Part shown: positions 8,940 to 18,413 of the stretch, one piece after another
How the letters are laid out: the number at the start of each line of letters is the position of its first letter
Numbering within the stretch: the first letter of the stretch is position 1
NCBI RefSeq assembly: GCF_041346945.1
Contig: NZ_CP166850.1
Location: 5,812,501 to 5,876,500, forward strand
From: Amycolatopsis sp. cg9
GTDB lineage: Bacteria > Actinomycetota > Actinomycetes > Mycobacteriales > Pseudonocardiaceae
DNA: 64,000 bases
Direction: 5' to 3'
Position numbers and translations under genes: made by a program
The notes under the pieces: model-generated
The model's database searches: none
What the model was told of the DNA's origin: nothing
The model's input: only the letters and a program-made list of their open reading frames with translations

Positions 8940-10322
8940 CTACCAGGCGAACCGCTCGGCGTGGACGCGGTCGGCGGGGACTCCGGCGCGGCGGGCGCTG
9001 TCGAGCACCGCACCGGTCCAGGCGTCGGGGCCGCACACGTAGACGTCGTGGCCGGCGATGTCGGGGACGAGGTGGCGCAGCACCTGCTCGTCGGGCACCG
9101 GGGCGTACCCGGCGGGCAGCCAGGACGCGCGGTCCCGCGAGCGCCGGCCGAGCAGGTGGTGGATCCGGATGCCGCGGCGGGCGGCGAGGTCTTCCAGCTC
9201 CCGCCGGAACAGCAGGTCCGCCGCGCGGCCGGCCCGCTGGAACAGCACGGCCTCCCCGGGGCGGTAGGGGAGTTCGTCCAGGAGCGCGCGCAGGGGCGTG
9301 ATCCCGATGCCCGAAGCGAACAACGCGATCTTCTGTCCACTTCGGACGGCTCCGGTCAGCCGGCCGTACGGGCCTTCGAACAGCGCGGGGGTGCCGGGGC
9401 GCAGGGTGGCGAGCCGGCGGCTGCCCGCACCGAGGTCCTTCGCCGTGATGCGCAGCCGGTGCCCGTCGGGGGCGGCCGAAAGGGAGAACGGCTTGCCGCG
9501 CGTCCAGCCCGGCCCGGCCGCGAACCGCCAGACGAAGAACTGACCGGCCGCCACGGGAAGGCGGTCGAGGGCCCGGCCGCGCAGGTACACCGAGACGACA
9601 CCGCGGCCTTCGGGCACGACCTGCTCGACGACCAGGCGGTGCCGGGCGTTGCGCCACACCGGCAGCCCGACGCGGAAGACGAGCACCGCGCCCGCGGCCG
9701 AGGCGTAGGCGGTCCACCAGAAGGCGGTCGCCGCGGGGGACGCGGTGAAGTCGGCCCCCGTCCACAGCTGGTGCGGCAGGGCGAGGCCGGTACCGAGGTA
9801 GGCGTAGAGGTGCAGCAGGTGCCAGGACTCGTAGCGCAGCCGCCGCCGGGCCGCGCGCACCGACGTCACGGCGACCACGCCGAGCGCGGCCGTTCCGGCG
9901 GCCGCCAGGAGCATGCCCGGGTAGGTCGTGATCAGGGCCCACGCCTCGGCGACCACGCCGGACCGATCGGCCGCCGCGTACCCGAGGGTGATGAGCACGA
10001 GGTGCGCGGCCAGCAAGGTGATCGAGGTGAACCCGGCGAGCCGGTGGCGGCGGGCGAGCTCGTCCTGGCCGTAGCTGCGCTCGACCCAGGGGATGCGCGC
10101 CATCAGCAGCACCTGCAGCAGCAAGAGGTCCGCCGACAGCAGCCCGGTGAGCCGGCCGGCCGAGGTGAAGAAGCCGGCACCGAGGTCCTGCAGGCCGCGC
10201 CCGGACACCCAGAGCGCGACCACGAACAGGACGCTCAGCCAGGCGGTCAGGCCCGCGGCGTCCCGCCACCACGCGCGGGTCGCGGGCCGCGCGAGGCGGG
10301 GGACGACGAGAGTGGCGGACAT
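8940..10322 (-). CDS. Ferric-reductase-like transmembrane flavocytochrome
   Basis: A 460-residue protein. The N-terminal half has six membrane helices of the ferric reductase-like class, with histidines that can ligate haem (RRHRLAGFTS, AAHLVLI, ESWHLLHLYAYLG, ALPHQLW). The C-terminal half is a ferredoxin-reductase type FAD/NAD(P) module: FAD motif GKPFSLSAAP, the phosphate loop FEGPYGRLTG, the NAD site GIGITPLRALL and terminal VYVCGPDAWT. It likely moves electrons from NAD(P)H across the membrane to the FMN-binding protein encoded next. ATG 10322 follows GAGGAG; an upstream in-frame start without this signal is less likely. Confidence 0.85.
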   Translation of the reverse strand: MSATLVVPRLARPATRAWWRDAAGLTAWLSVLFVVALWVSGRGLQDLGAGFFTSAGRLTGLLSADLLLLQVLLMARIPWVERSYGQDELARRHRLAGFTSITLLAAHLVLITLGYAAADRSGVVAEAWALITTYPGMLLAAAGTAALGVVAVTSVRAARRRLRYESWHLLHLYAYLGTGLALPHQLWTGADFTASPAATAFWWTAYASAAGAVLVFRVGLPVWRNARHRLVVEQVVPEGRGVVSVYLRGRALDRLPVAAGQFFVWRFAAGPGWTRGKPFSLSAAPDGHRLRITAKDLGAGSRRLATLRPGTPALFEGPYGRLTGAVRSGQKIALFASGIGITPLRALLDELPYRPGEAVLFQRAGRAADLLFRRELEDLAARRGIRIHHLLGRRSRDRASWLPAGYAPVPDEQVLRHLVPDIAGHDVYVCGPDAWTGAVLDSARRAGVPADRVHAERFAW

Positions 10323-10413
10323 CGGGCTCCTCGGGGTGATCGCTTCGGGATCCACCCTTCCGGAGCCCGGTGAGCCGTCGACGTGACCAGGGTGAGAGTT
10401 CGGTAAGAGCCTG

Positions 10414-10437
10414 ATGCATCAACCAGGATTGATGTAT
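10414..10437 (+). promoter_or_regulatory. ArsR operator and -10 element
   Basis: ATGCATCAA (10414-10422) faces TTGATGTAT (10429-10437), an inverted repeat with one mismatch. It contains the ATCAA-N6-TTGAT form typical of ArsR-family operators. TATGGT at 10435-10440 can serve as a -10 box seven bases before GTG 10447, so the repressor would cover its own promoter and the mRNA would be leaderless or nearly so. Confidence 0.7.
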
Positions 10438-10446
10438 GGTGCCCGG

Positions 10447-11178
10447 GTGACCGGAGCCGACCTCCCACCGCCGTTCGTGCGGCTGGCCGCGGACCCGCTG
10501 CGCTGGCGGATCCTGCGGGAGCTGGCGGTGAGCGACCGCCGCGTGCGCGAGCTCGTGGCCGCGGTCGGGCAGCCGCAGAACCTGGTCTCCTACCACCTGG
10601 GCAAGCTGCGCGCGGCCGAGCTGGTGACGGCGCGGCGGAGCAGTTTCGACGGCCGCGACACCTACTACCACCTCGACCTGCGCCGGTGCGCGGCCGCGCT
10701 GGCCGAGGCCGGCTCCTCGGTGCACCCCGGCCTGACCGTCGCGGGCACCGGGCCGGTGGCGCGGCCGTCGGTGCTGTTCGTGTGCACCGGCAACAGCGGC
10801 CGGTCGCCGATGGCTGCGGCGTTGCTGCGGCACCGGGGCGGGAGCGCGCTCAGCGCGGGCAGCCACCCGAAGCCACTGCACCCCGACGCGGTCCGGGCGC
10901 TGGCCGAGCGCGGCATCGCGCTCACCCACGAGCCCACGCACCTGGACGCGGTGCGGCGACGGCGGTTCGACTGGGTGGTCAGCCTGTGCGACAAGGTCCG
11001 CGAAGTCTGCCCGCCGTGGCCCGGGCGGCCGCGGACGATCCACTGGAGCATCCCCGACCCGGCGCGCGAAGCGGACTGCCTCCCGGCGTTCCGCCGCGTG
11101 GCGGCCGACCTCGACGACCGGATCCACTTCCTGGTCCGGCAGTCCGCCACCCCGCGAGACGAGGAGATCGGAGCATGA
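10447..11178 (+). CDS. ArsR-type repressor fused to low-molecular-weight phosphatase/arsenate reductase
   Basis: A 243-residue fusion. Residues 1-95 form an ArsR winged helix (LRWRILRELAVSDRRVREL, then NLVSYHLGKLRAAELV). Residues about 110-240 form a low-molecular-weight phosphotyrosine-phosphatase fold with P-loop CTGNSGRSPMA and the general-acid segment SIPDPA, the class that includes arsenate reductases. The fusion would reduce arsenate and also control expression. GTG 10447 is preferred over ATG 10432 and ATG 10414 because both lie inside the operator. It overlaps the VOC gene by four bases. Confidence 0.8.
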   Translation: MTGADLPPPFVRLAADPLRWRILRELAVSDRRVRELVAAVGQPQNLVSYHLGKLRAAELVTARRSSFDGRDTYYHLDLRRCAAALAEAGSSVHPGLTVAGTGPVARPSVLFVCTGNSGRSPMAAALLRHRGGSALSAGSHPKPLHPDAVRALAERGIALTHEPTHLDAVRRRRFDWVVSLCDKVREVCPPWPGRPRTIHWSIPDPAREADCLPAFRRVAADLDDRIHFLVRQSATPRDEEIGA

Positions 11179-11552
11179 CCGAAGAGCTGGTGAGTGTGCG
11201 CTACCTGGTCGACGACGTCGAGCGCGCCGTCGCGTTCTACACGGGACGGCTCGGGTTCACCGAGCGGTTCAGCGTGCCGGCCTTCGCGGAGGTGACCCGC
11301 GGCCGGCTGCGGCTGCTGCTGAGCGGCCCGGACAGCTCGGCGGGCCGCGCGCTGCCCGACGGCACGCGGCCCGCGCCCGGTGGCTGGAACCGGATCCACT
11401 TCGTCGTCGACGACCTCGACGCCGAGGTCGAGCGGCTGCGGGCGGCCGGGGTGCCGTTCCGCAGCGAAGTGGTCACCGGACCGGGCGGACGGCAGATCGT
11501 CTTCGACGACCCGGCGGGCAACCCCGTCGAGCTGTTCCAGCCGGCCCGGTAG
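11175..11552 (+). CDS. VOC-family (glyoxalase/bleomycin-resistance fold) protein
   Basis: A 125-residue single VOC module. The two beta-alpha-beta halves are VSVRYLVDDVERAVAFYTGRLGF and HFVVDDLDAEVERLRAAGV, closed by VFDDPAGNPVELFQP with the terminal metal-type Glu. It has no cysteine, so it is not the arsenic-carbon lyase ArsI, although it follows an arsenic-type regulator. ATG 11175 overlaps the previous stop (ATGA) and is therefore coupled to it. Substrate unknown. Confidence 0.75.
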   Translation: MTEELVSVRYLVDDVERAVAFYTGRLGFTERFSVPAFAEVTRGRLRLLLSGPDSSAGRALPDGTRPAPGGWNRIHFVVDDLDAEVERLRAAGVPFRSEVVTGPGGRQIVFDDPAGNPVELFQPAR

Positions 11553-11557
11553 GCGTC

Positions 11558-12844
11558 GTGGCACCTCGTTCGCCGGTGGCGCTGGAACGCCGGCTGGGCA
11601 CCAAGGACGCCGTGGTGATCGGCCTCGGGTCGATGATCGGGGCCGGGATCTTCGCCGCGTTCGGCCCGGCCGCGAAGGCCGCGGGCACGGGCCTGCTGGT
11701 GGGCCTGGCGCTGGCGGCGGCGATCGCGTACTGCAACGCGGTCGCTTCGGCTCAGCTCGCCGCGCAGTACCCGGTGTCCGGGGGCACGTACGTCTACGGG
11801 CGGGAACGCCTCGGGCCGTGGTGGGGGTTCACCGCCGGCTGGGGGTTCGTCGCCGGCAAGACCGCGTCGTGCGCGGCGATGGCGCTGACCTTCGCCGCCT
11901 ACGCCGTCCCCGGCCCAGGCTGGGCGCAGCGGCTGGTCGCCGTCGCGGGCGTGCTCGGCCTGGCCGCGCTGAACTACCGCGGGATCACCAAGACCGTGGC
12001 GCTGACGCGGATCCTGGTCGGCACCAGCCTGGTCGCGCTGGCGGTGGTGGTGGCCGGGATCGCGGCCGGCGACGGCACCACGACCCGGAACCTCGGCGGC
12101 TTCGCCGCACTGGCTTCGGGCGGCTGGTACGGGGTTCTCCAGTCCGCGGGCCTGCTGTTCTTCGCGTTCGCCGGGTACGCGCGGATCGCGACGCTGGGGG
12201 AGGAGGTCCGCGACCCGCGGCGGACCATTCCCCGCGCGATCCCGATCGCGCTGGCCCTGGCGGTGGCGGTCTACCTCGTCGTCGCGGTCGCGGTCCTGCT
12301 CGCCGCCGGGCCGGGCGCACTGGCGGACGCGGCCGCTCCCCTCGTCACCGCGCTCGACCGGGCCGGGACCGGGGCGCTGACCCCCGCGGTCCGCGTCGGC
12401 GGCGCGCTGGCCGCCCTCGGCGCCCTGCTCGCCCTGATCGCCGGGATCGGCCGGACCGGGATGGCGATGGCCCGCGAGCGCGACCTGCCCACCTGGCTCG
12501 CGGCGGTCCACCCGCGGTTCCGGGTGCCGCACCACGCCGAACTCGCGCTGGCCGCGGTCGTGTCGGTCCTCGTGCTCACGGTGGATCTGCGCGGGGTGAT
12601 CGGCTTTTCCTCGTTCGGCGTCCTGGTCTACTACGCGATCGCCAACGCGTCGGCGTTCACGCAGCGGGCCCCGGACCGGCGGTGGCCGCGGTGGCTGAAC
12701 GTCGCGGGCCTGCTCGGCTGTGTCCTGCTCGTCGCCACCTTGCCCTGGGTGTCCGTGTGCGCCGGCGTGGCGGTGTTCGCGGCCGGGCTGGGCGGCCGGG
12801 CGGTCGTCCGGTGGTTCACCGGAGGTGCTCGGCGCCGACGGTGA
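11558..12844 (+). CDS. APC-superfamily amino acid/amine permease
   Basis: A 428-residue protein with about twelve membrane helices. The first carries the helix-breaking [15 protein letters not shown] motif of the APC superfamily, and [19 protein letters not shown] is the conserved helix 3 region. [15 protein letters not shown] is the usual loop before helix 7. It imports or exchanges amino acids or related amines; specificity cannot be read. GTG 11558 starts five bases after the VOC stop, making a three-gene unit controlled by the ArsR operator. Its end overlaps the convergent kinase gene by 29 bp. Confidence 0.8.
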   Translation: MAPRSPVALERRLGTKDAVVIGLGSMIGAGIFAAFGPAAKAAGTGLLVGLALAAAIAYCNAVASAQLAAQYPVSGGTYVYGRERLGPWWGFTAGWGFVAGKTASCAAMALTFAAYAVPGPGWAQRLVAVAGVLGLAALNYRGITKTVALTRILVGTSLVALAVVVAGIAAGDGTTTRNLGGFAALASGGWYGVLQSAGLLFFAFAGYARIATLGEEVRDPRRTIPRAIPIALALAVAVYLVVAVAVLLAAGPGALADAAAPLVTALDRAGTGALTPAVRVGGALAALGALLALIAGIGRTGMAMARERDLPTWLAAVHPRFRVPHHAELALAAVVSVLVLTVDLRGVIGFSSFGVLVYYAIANASAFTQRAPDRRWPRWLNVAGLLGCVLLVATLPWVSVCAGVAVFAAGLGGRAVVRWFTGGARRRR

Positions 12845-14165
12845 AGCCGACCACGGCACCGCCGCCCGGGCGCGGCTCGGCGAACACCGTGCCACCGTGG
12901 GCGAGGGCGATGTCCCGCACGATGGCCAGCCCCAGCCCGGAACCGGGCAGGCCGCGAGCGCTGTCCGCGCGGTGGAAGCGGTCGAACACGCGGGCCGGCT
13001 CGTCGTCGCCGATGCCGGGGCCGCGGTCGAGCACCGCCACGCGGCCGTCGCGGACGACGACCTCGATCGGGCCGTCGGGCGCGAACTTCACGGCGTTCTC
13101 CAGCAGGTTCGCCACCGCGCGTTCCAGCGCTTTCGCCTGGCCGGTCACCGCCGACGGACCGGCTTCGACGGCGATGGCGCGCCCGGACCGCCGCCGCACG
13201 CGATCGGCCGCGTGCCCGGCGATCTCGCCCAGGTCGACCGGCCCGGCCTCCTCGGCCTCGTACCGGCGCGTGGCCAGCTCGACGAGCTCGTCGACCAGGT
13301 GGGTCAGCTCGCGGGTTTCCCCGTCGACGTCGTCGAGCAGCCGGCCGCGCGACTCGGGGCTGAGCTCGGCGAACCGGCGCAGGACGCTGGCGTTGGTGCG
13401 CAGGCTGGTCAGCGGCGTCCGCAGTTCGTGGGCGGCGTCCTGGACCAGGCGTTCCTGGTCGGCGCGGGCGTCGGCGAGCCGGCCGAGCATCCGGTCGAAC
13501 GAGGTCGCGAGCCTGCCGACCTCGTCGCGGCCGCCGGCGGGCACGGCGACGTCGTCGAGGCGGCCGTCGCTGACCTGCTCGGTCACCTCGGTCAGCCGGA
13601 CCAGCCGCCGGGTGATCCGCCGGGCCAGCAGCCAGCCGGCCAGCGCGGCGGCGGCCAGCACCAGCGCGCTGACCCCGGTGATGCGGGTGGCCAGGCCGCT
13701 CAGCACGTGCCGCGACTCGTCGACGTCGATGCCGAGCTGGACGGCGCCGCGGCCGGGCCCGAGCGCCACGGTGATCACCCGGTAGTCGTCGCGGCCCGCC
13801 GTGAAGTCCCAGTAGCGGTGGGCCCCGAGCGCCCCGGTCGCGGCCAGCGCGCGGTCGTCGCCGTCGACGGGGAGGCGCACCCGGCGCCCGCCGACCGGCC
13901 GGGTGGCGCCGTCCGGGCCGATGGACTGCGCCACCATCGGCTGGGCTTCGTCGTGGTCGTCGTCATCGGGGCCGCGGGTGACCGGGCTCGGGGCGAGGAC
14001 CTGCGTCGCACCGGCCGCGACTTCGGCCGACGTCGTCAGCAGGGACCGGTCGAGCTCGGCGTCGATCCGCTCCGAGGCGGCCTGGTAGCTCAGCACCCCG
14101 ACGAGGATCGCCGCCGCCGCGCCGACGCCGGCGAACGCGATCGCGAGCTTGCTGCGCAGGTTCAC
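12816..14165 (-). CDS. Sensor histidine kinase, MprB-like
   Basis: A 449-residue membrane kinase. Two membrane helices (about residues 7-27 and 160-185) enclose an extracytoplasmic sensor with an Asp/His-rich stretch (PDDDDHDE). A HAMP domain follows, then the phosphoacceptor helix [14 protein letters not shown], the N-box LLENAVKFA and ATP-lid segments [10 protein letters not shown] and [12 protein letters not shown] 14165 overlaps the stop of the response-regulator gene, so the pair is coupled. The closest described class is MprB, which senses envelope stress; the Asp/His patch could bind metal, which is speculative. Confidence 0.88.
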   Translation of the reverse strand: MNLRSKLAIAFAGVGAAAAILVGVLSYQAASERIDAELDRSLLTTSAEVAAGATQVLAPSPVTRGPDDDDHDEAQPMVAQSIGPDGATRPVGGRRVRLPVDGDDRALAATGALGAHRYWDFTAGRDDYRVITVALGPGRGAVQLGIDVDESRHVLSGLATRITGVSALVLAAAALAGWLLARRITRRLVRLTEVTEQVSDGRLDDVAVPAGGRDEVGRLATSFDRMLGRLADARADQERLVQDAAHELRTPLTSLRTNASVLRRFAELSPESRGRLLDDVDGETRELTHLVDELVELATRRYEAEEAGPVDLGEIAGHAADRVRRRSGRAIAVEAGPSAVTGQAKALERAVANLLENAVKFAPDGPIEVVVRDGRVAVLDRGPGIGDDEPARVFDRFHRADSARGLPGSGLGLAIVRDIALAHGGTVFAEPRPGGGAVVGFTVGAEHLR

Positions 14166-14845
14166 GCCGGCCGCACCGAGTAGCCGACGCCGCGGACGGT
14201 GTGGATCAGCTCCGTCGCGCCCGCCTGGTCCAGCTTGCGCCGTAGGTATCCGATGTAGACGGCGAGGTTCTTGGAGTCCGCGCCGAACTCGTAGCCCCAG
14301 ATGCGCTGGTAGATCGTGGCGCGGTCCAGGACGATGCCGGCGTTGCGCACCAGCAGTTCCAGCAGGTCGAACTCGGTCTTCGACAGCGGGATCTCGGTGC
14401 CCTGCCACCACACCCGCCGGGCCGCCGGGTCGACCGCGAGCTCACCGAGCCGCAGCGTGCGCCGGGCTTCCGGCTCGGGCGAGGTGCGGCGCAGCAGGGC
14501 GCGCAGGCGGGCGAGGAGCTCGTCGAGCTCGAACGGCTTGGGCAGGTAGTCGTCGGCCCCGGCGTCCAGGCCGGCCACCCGATCGGGGGTCTCGACCCGC
14601 GCGGTGAGCATGAGGATCGGGGTGGGATCGCCTTCGGCGCGCAGCACCCGGCAGACGCCGAGCCCGTCGACGCCGGGCATCATCACGTCGAGGATCAGCA
14701 CGTCGAAGTCGTCGCGCCGGGCGGTGGCCAGCGCGCCGACCCCGTCGGTCACCTCGGTGACGTGGTAGCCCTCGAGGTCGAGGGCCCGCACGAGGGACTC
14801 GCGGATCGCGCGGTCGTCGTCGGCGAGCAGGACGCGGTGCGGCAT
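14162..14845 (-). CDS. OmpR/MprA-like response regulator
   Basis: A 227-residue regulator with a receiver domain ([12 protein letters not shown] acid pocket, phospho-Asp in [10 protein letters not shown], Thr in MLTAR, Lys in YLPKPF) and an OmpR-type winged helix ([12 protein letters not shown], then [15 protein letters not shown] and [12 protein letters not shown]). It is the partner of the kinase encoded immediately downstream. Start choice is uncertain: ATG at 14845, 14854 and 14857 are all in frame, and none has a clear ribosome-binding site. 14845 gives the usual family N-terminus. Confidence 0.88.
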   Translation of the reverse strand: MPHRVLLADDDRAIRESLVRALDLEGYHVTEVTDGVGALATARRDDFDVLILDVMMPGVDGLGVCRVLRAEGDPTPILMLTARVETPDRVAGLDAGADDYLPKPFELDELLARLRALLRRTSPEPEARRTLRLGELAVDPAARRVWWQGTEIPLSKTEFDLLELLVRNAGIVLDRATIYQRIWGYEFGADSKNLAVYIGYLRRKLDQAGATELIHTVRGVGYSVRPA

Positions 14846-14910
14846 GCCCGCCATCATGCCCGCGCGCGTCCGGCGGGGCGTTTCGGTGTGCGGGCGAGGG
14901 GCAGCGGTCG

Positions 14911-15330
14911 TCAGGGCGAGCCGTCCGCCGCGGAGCGGGTGAGCCGCCTGCCTTCGATCCGGTCGACGTCGATCCGGAGCAGCCGATCGCGGGGAGCGGG
15001 AGCCCACGAGCGCAGACCGGCACCGAGCTGGGCCGCCACGGTCGCGACGTCCGTCGTCAGGGTGGCGACGCCGCTCGCGATCACGCTCCAGCCGGTGTGC
15101 CCGGCCTCGTCGTAGGCGTCGGTTTCGAAGGTGACCGGCTGTCCGTCGAGGCCGTCGGCCCAGGAGCTCCGGCCCGCGCGCAGCCAGATCGTGTCGCCGG
15201 CGAGGGTGAAGTTGACCGGCCGGATCGCCGGCCGCCCGGCGCGGATGAACCCCAGCCTGCCGAGGGGGACGGAGGCGAGCAGGGCGCGGCAGCTGCCGGG
15301 GCCCAGCACGTGCAGTTCCGAAGTGCTCAC
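14911..15330 (-). CDS. Pyridoxamine 5'-phosphate oxidase-family protein
   Basis: A 139-residue split-barrel protein of the PPOX class: LLASVPLGRLGFIRAGRPAI, then RPVNFTLAGDTIWLRA, the flavin-site strands. Such small PPOX proteins bind FMN, F420 or haem, and several belong to the DosR regulon of mycobacteria. GTG 15330 is preceded by GGAGGAA; an in-frame start further upstream would run into the promoter boxes. Two DevR-type elements at 15395 and 15417 lie 65-100 bp upstream with a GAGGAT hexamer between, so hypoxic control is likely. Confidence 0.8.
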   Translation of the reverse strand: MSTSELHVLGPGSCRALLASVPLGRLGFIRAGRPAIRPVNFTLAGDTIWLRAGRSSWADGLDGQPVTFETDAYDEAGHTGWSVIASGVATLTTDVATVAAQLGAGLRSWAPAPRDRLLRIDVDRIEGRRLTRSAADGSP

Positions 15331-15788
15331 CGGTTCCTCCGGTCTCGAACTCCGCCGATGGGGGAATCCTCGGCGGGCGCGGGGGAAACCCCCAGGGACC
15401 GAGGTCACCCGACGGCGGGACCGAAGTCACCGCGCCGCCGGCCCCTGGTGGCCGTTCAGGCCGCGCACGACATCCCGGTTCGGCCCGTTTCCCGGCCACT
15501 CGCGCGACCCGGGTGGTGGCATTCCGGCAACCGGACCGCTCCGGTTTCGGTCGGCTGCCGGCGTGGCCGATTCCCGAAACACCCCGCCCGGGCACGACGA
15601 CGGGGAAAAGCGCGCGGGACGCGGCAGATCCCGCGGTGACCGCGTCCGGCCCCGGAAGTCACCACCGCGCGGACCCCCGGCCGGAATTCCCGGTGACGAA
15701 GAATCTCGATCCCGCACGGGGTGTTGCCCGCGCGGCACCGGTCGAGGAGAGTGGTGCGGGCGTTCCGTGGGGTGCGCGGGGAGTGGCT
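15331..15788. other. Intergenic region between the PPOX and phosphatase genes
   Basis: 458 bp without a convincing gene. The left part holds the paired DevR-type boxes (15395-15430), oriented and spaced to serve the PPOX gene. The rest (15431-15788) has lower GC patches and a GGGGAG ribosome-binding site at 15778-15783 for the phosphatase gene. I see no other conserved structure. Confidence 0.6.
15395..15430 (-). promoter_or_regulatory. Paired DevR/DosR-type boxes upstream of the PPOX gene
   Basis: GGGAC-CGAG-GTCAC at 15395-15408 and GGGAC-CGAA-GTCAC at 15417-15430 start 22 bp apart and share 13 of 14 bases. On the minus strand a GAGGAT -10-like hexamer (15366-15371) lies 23 bp from the nearer box. 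In the plus direction no TANNNT-like hexamer occurs at that distance, so the pair is assigned to the PPOX gene. Confidence 0.75.
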
Positions 15789-18413
15789 GTGGTGCGCGAG
15801 AACCTGCGTCGGTCGGGCAAGCCCGTTTTGTGGTTCCTGGTGGCGGGCAGCGGGTACGCCGCGGGCGCGCTGGTGGCGTTCACCGTGCTCGACTCCGCCG
15901 CGGGGCCGACGTTCTTCCCGTCCGCGGGGTTCAGCCTGGCGTTGCTGTGCCTGCTGCCGCGCCGGCTCTGGCCGTCCGTCGCCGCCGGTGTCGCGGTGGC
16001 CGAACTCCTCGTGGACCTCAGCCAGGGCCTCGGCCTGGTCGCCGCCGGCGGGTTCGTCCTCGCGAACACCGCCGAGCCGGTGCTGGGTGCGCTGCTGCTC
16101 GGGGCGGCCCGGCCGTCCGGGACCTGGCCGGGGATGGTCCGGTTCGTCGGCGCCGCGGTGCTCGCGGCCCCGGCGGTGGGAGCCGTGCTCGGCGCGAGCA
16201 CGTCCTGGCTCGTGGGCGACGGCGGCGTGGCGTGGTGGACCGTCGCCGGGCGCTGGTGGGTCGGTGACGGGCTGGGTGTCCTGGTGGTCGGGACCGCCGC
16301 GCTGGTCTGGGGCGGACGCGGTCCGTGGCGGGGCCGGCGCACCGGAGCCATCCTGGCCGCGATCGCCATGGGCGGCTTCGCGGTCCTGGTGTTCTGGGCG
16401 GACGTCGGGGCCGCGGGCTACGCCGGTGTTGTCGTGTTCGGCTGGGCCGCCCTGTGGTGGGGCCTGCGGGCGGTGACCGCGGGCGGCGTGGTGGTCGCCT
16501 TCGTCGCGACGGCCGGCACGGCGGCGGGGCGCGGGCCGTGGGCCGGTGGCACCCCGGTGGACGGGCTCGTCCACCTCCAGGTGGTGCTGGCCGTCGTGCT
16601 GCTGGCGATGCTCGCGCTCGCGGTGACGGTCACCGAACGGGACGCGGCGGTGCGCGTCGCCGCGGCGGCGGAAGAGCGGCGACGGCGAGCGCAGTCGGTG
16701 GCCGAGGCCGAGCACGCGGCGCACGAACGGGCGCGGGGCCTGCAGTCCGTGGCGGACGCGCTGGCGGCCGCGCACGCGATGCCCGCCATCGTCGCCGCCT
16801 TCACCGGGATCCACGACAGCGAGCCGGTCGACGCGGCGATCGGGGTGCTCGCCGAAGGCGGTGAACTCCAGGCGTGGACCCGGGCCGGCACCGGACCGGT
16901 GACCGTGCCGTCGGCCGCGCCCGAGGCCGGCGTGGTGCGGGCGGGCGAGCCCCTTTTCCTTTCCGGTGCGCGGCCGGTCCCGGGCACCGTGCTGCCCGCG
17001 TGCGCCGCAGCGATCCTGCCGCTCAGCACTTCGGGTCCGGTGTTCGGCTTCCTGGGCCTGTACTTCCGCGAGACGCGCAAGTACTCCGAAGCCCGGCGCG
17101 TCGTCCTGCTGACGATGGCCGCGCAAGCCGCGCAGGCCGTGCACCGCGCTCAGCTGTACGAGGCCGAGCAGCGCCTCCGGCAGCGGGCGGAGGACGGGGA
17201 ACGGCGGCAGCGGCTGATCGGGGACGTGCTGGCGGCGATCAGCACCCCGGGCACGACCGAGGAACGCGCGCAGCGGCTCGTCGATTCGCTCGTACCCGCC
17301 CTCGCGGACTTCGCGGTCGTGGAGTTCGGCGACGACGAGGACACGGTCGTCGTCGCGGCGCACCGCGACGGGCCGGTGGCCGCGCGTCCGGAAGCCGCGG
17401 TGCCCGCGGTGAAAACGGTCTTGGCGACCGGCGAACCGGTCGTCGTCCCCGATCTGCCCGGGACCGGTGCGGGCTCGCTGGCCGCGGTGCCGATGACCGC
17501 CGAGGGTGCGGTGCGAGGCGCGCTCGTGCTGGGGCACACCGGATCCGGCAGGCACCGCACGCCGGAAGACCTCGCCCTGCTGTCCGACCTCGCCGTCCGC
17601 GCCGCGCTCGTCCTGCACGCGGCGCGCAGCGCGGATCGCGAACGGTCGGTCGCCTGGACGCTCCAGACCAGCCAGCTGCCCCGGTTCTTGCCCGCTTCGC
17701 GCGGCGTGGCGGCGGCCGCGCGCTACCGCCCCAGCCAGCGGAACCTGTCGATCGGCGGCGACTGGTACGACCTGGTCACCCACCCGGACGGGCGCCTCAC
17801 GGTCACGATCGGGGACGTCGTGGGGCACGGGCTGGCCGCCGCGGCGGTGATGGGGCAGATGCGCAGCGCGGCGACGGCGCTGATCCTCGCCGAGCTGCCC
17901 CCGGCGGCGGTGCTGGACCGGCTGGACCTGGTCGCGGGCCGCACGGCCGGCGCCGAGCACGCCTCCGCGCTGGTCGCCGAGCTCGACCCGGCGACCGGCC
18001 GGTTCCGCTACGCGGCCGCCGGGCACCCGCCGCCGGTGCTCATCGCCCCGGACGGCACGGCGGCCCTGCTCGACGGTGCCCGGTCTTCGCTCCTTTGCCT
18101 GCCGCCGCTGCGCGGGCGCCCGCAGGCCGAGCTGACGGTCCTGCCCGGCTCCGCCCTGGTCTGCTACACCGACGGGCTGATCGAACAGAACCGGTTGCCG
18201 GTCAACGAGGCGTTCGCTGGCCTGCTGGCGGCGGCGACCCGCCACGCCCGCGCGGCCCCGGGCGACCTGTGCGACGGCCTCCTCGACGCGCTCGTCGGCG
18301 GCACCGCCGCCCGGGACGACATCGCCGTGGTGTGCCTGCGGTACCTGCCGGTTCCGGTGGGGCGCCCGGAACCGGCGCGGAACCTCAGTTCCGGTCTCGG
18401 TGCGCCCGGGTGA
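15789..18413 (+). CDS. MASE1-GAF-SpoIIE membrane serine phosphatase
   Basis: About 874 residues. The first 290 form a MASE1-type sensor with eight or more helices (PTFFPSAGFSLALL, NTAEPVLGALLLG). A coiled coil (about 290-340, rich in Ala, Arg and Glu) and two GAF-like domains follow. A SpoIIE/PP2C phosphatase domain ends the protein (SIGGDWYDL, IGDVVGHGLAAAAVMGQMR, YAAAGHPPPVLI, CYTDGLIE, DDIAVVCLR). It should dephosphorylate anti-sigma-factor antagonists in response to a membrane or ligand signal. Starts GTG 15783, 15789 and 15792 are all possible; GGGGAG at 15778-15783 favours the last two. Confidence 0.85.
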   Translation: MVRENLRRSGKPVLWFLVAGSGYAAGALVAFTVLDSAAGPTFFPSAGFSLALLCLLPRRLWPSVAAGVAVAELLVDLSQGLGLVAAGGFVLANTAEPVLGALLLGAARPSGTWPGMVRFVGAAVLAAPAVGAVLGASTSWLVGDGGVAWWTVAGRWWVGDGLGVLVVGTAALVWGGRGPWRGRRTGAILAAIAMGGFAVLVFWADVGAAGYAGVVVFGWAALWWGLRAVTAGGVVVAFVATAGTAAGRGPWAGGTPVDGLVHLQVVLAVVLLAMLALAVTVTERDAAVRVAAAAEERRRRAQSVAEAEHAAHERARGLQSVADALAAAHAMPAIVAAFTGIHDSEPVDAAIGVLAEGGELQAWTRAGTGPVTVPSAAPEAGVVRAGEPLFLSGARPVPGTVLPACAAAILPLSTSGPVFGFLGLYFRETRKYSEARRVVLLTMAAQAAQAVHRAQLYEAEQRLRQRAEDGERRQRLIGDVLAAISTPGTTEERAQRLVDSLVPALADFAVVEFGDDEDTVVVAAHRDGPVAARPEAAVPAVKTVLATGEPVVVPDLPGTGAGSLAAVPMTAEGAVRGALVLGHTGSGRHRTPEDLALLSDLAVRAALVLHAARSADRERSVAWTLQTSQLPRFLPASRGVAAAARYRPSQRNLSIGGDWYDLVTHPDGRLTVTIGDVVGHGLAAAAVMGQMRSAATALILAELPPAAVLDRLDLVAGRTAGAEHASALVAELDPATGRFRYAAAGHPPPVLIAPDGTAALLDGARSSLLCLPPLRGRPQAELTVLPGSALVCYTDGLIEQNRLPVNEAFAGLLAAATRHARAAPGDLCDGLLDALVGGTAARDDIAVVCLRYLPVPVGRPEPARNLSSGLGAPG

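Noticed and set aside
11175..11552. ArsI carbon-arsenic lyase
   Set aside because: The protein is a VOC fold beside an arsenic-type regulator, but it has no cysteine, and ArsI needs cysteines for arsenical binding.
13775..14011. Separate small genes inside the histidine kinase region
   Set aside because: Short frames here are shifted copies of the kinase sensor segment and carry no start signals.
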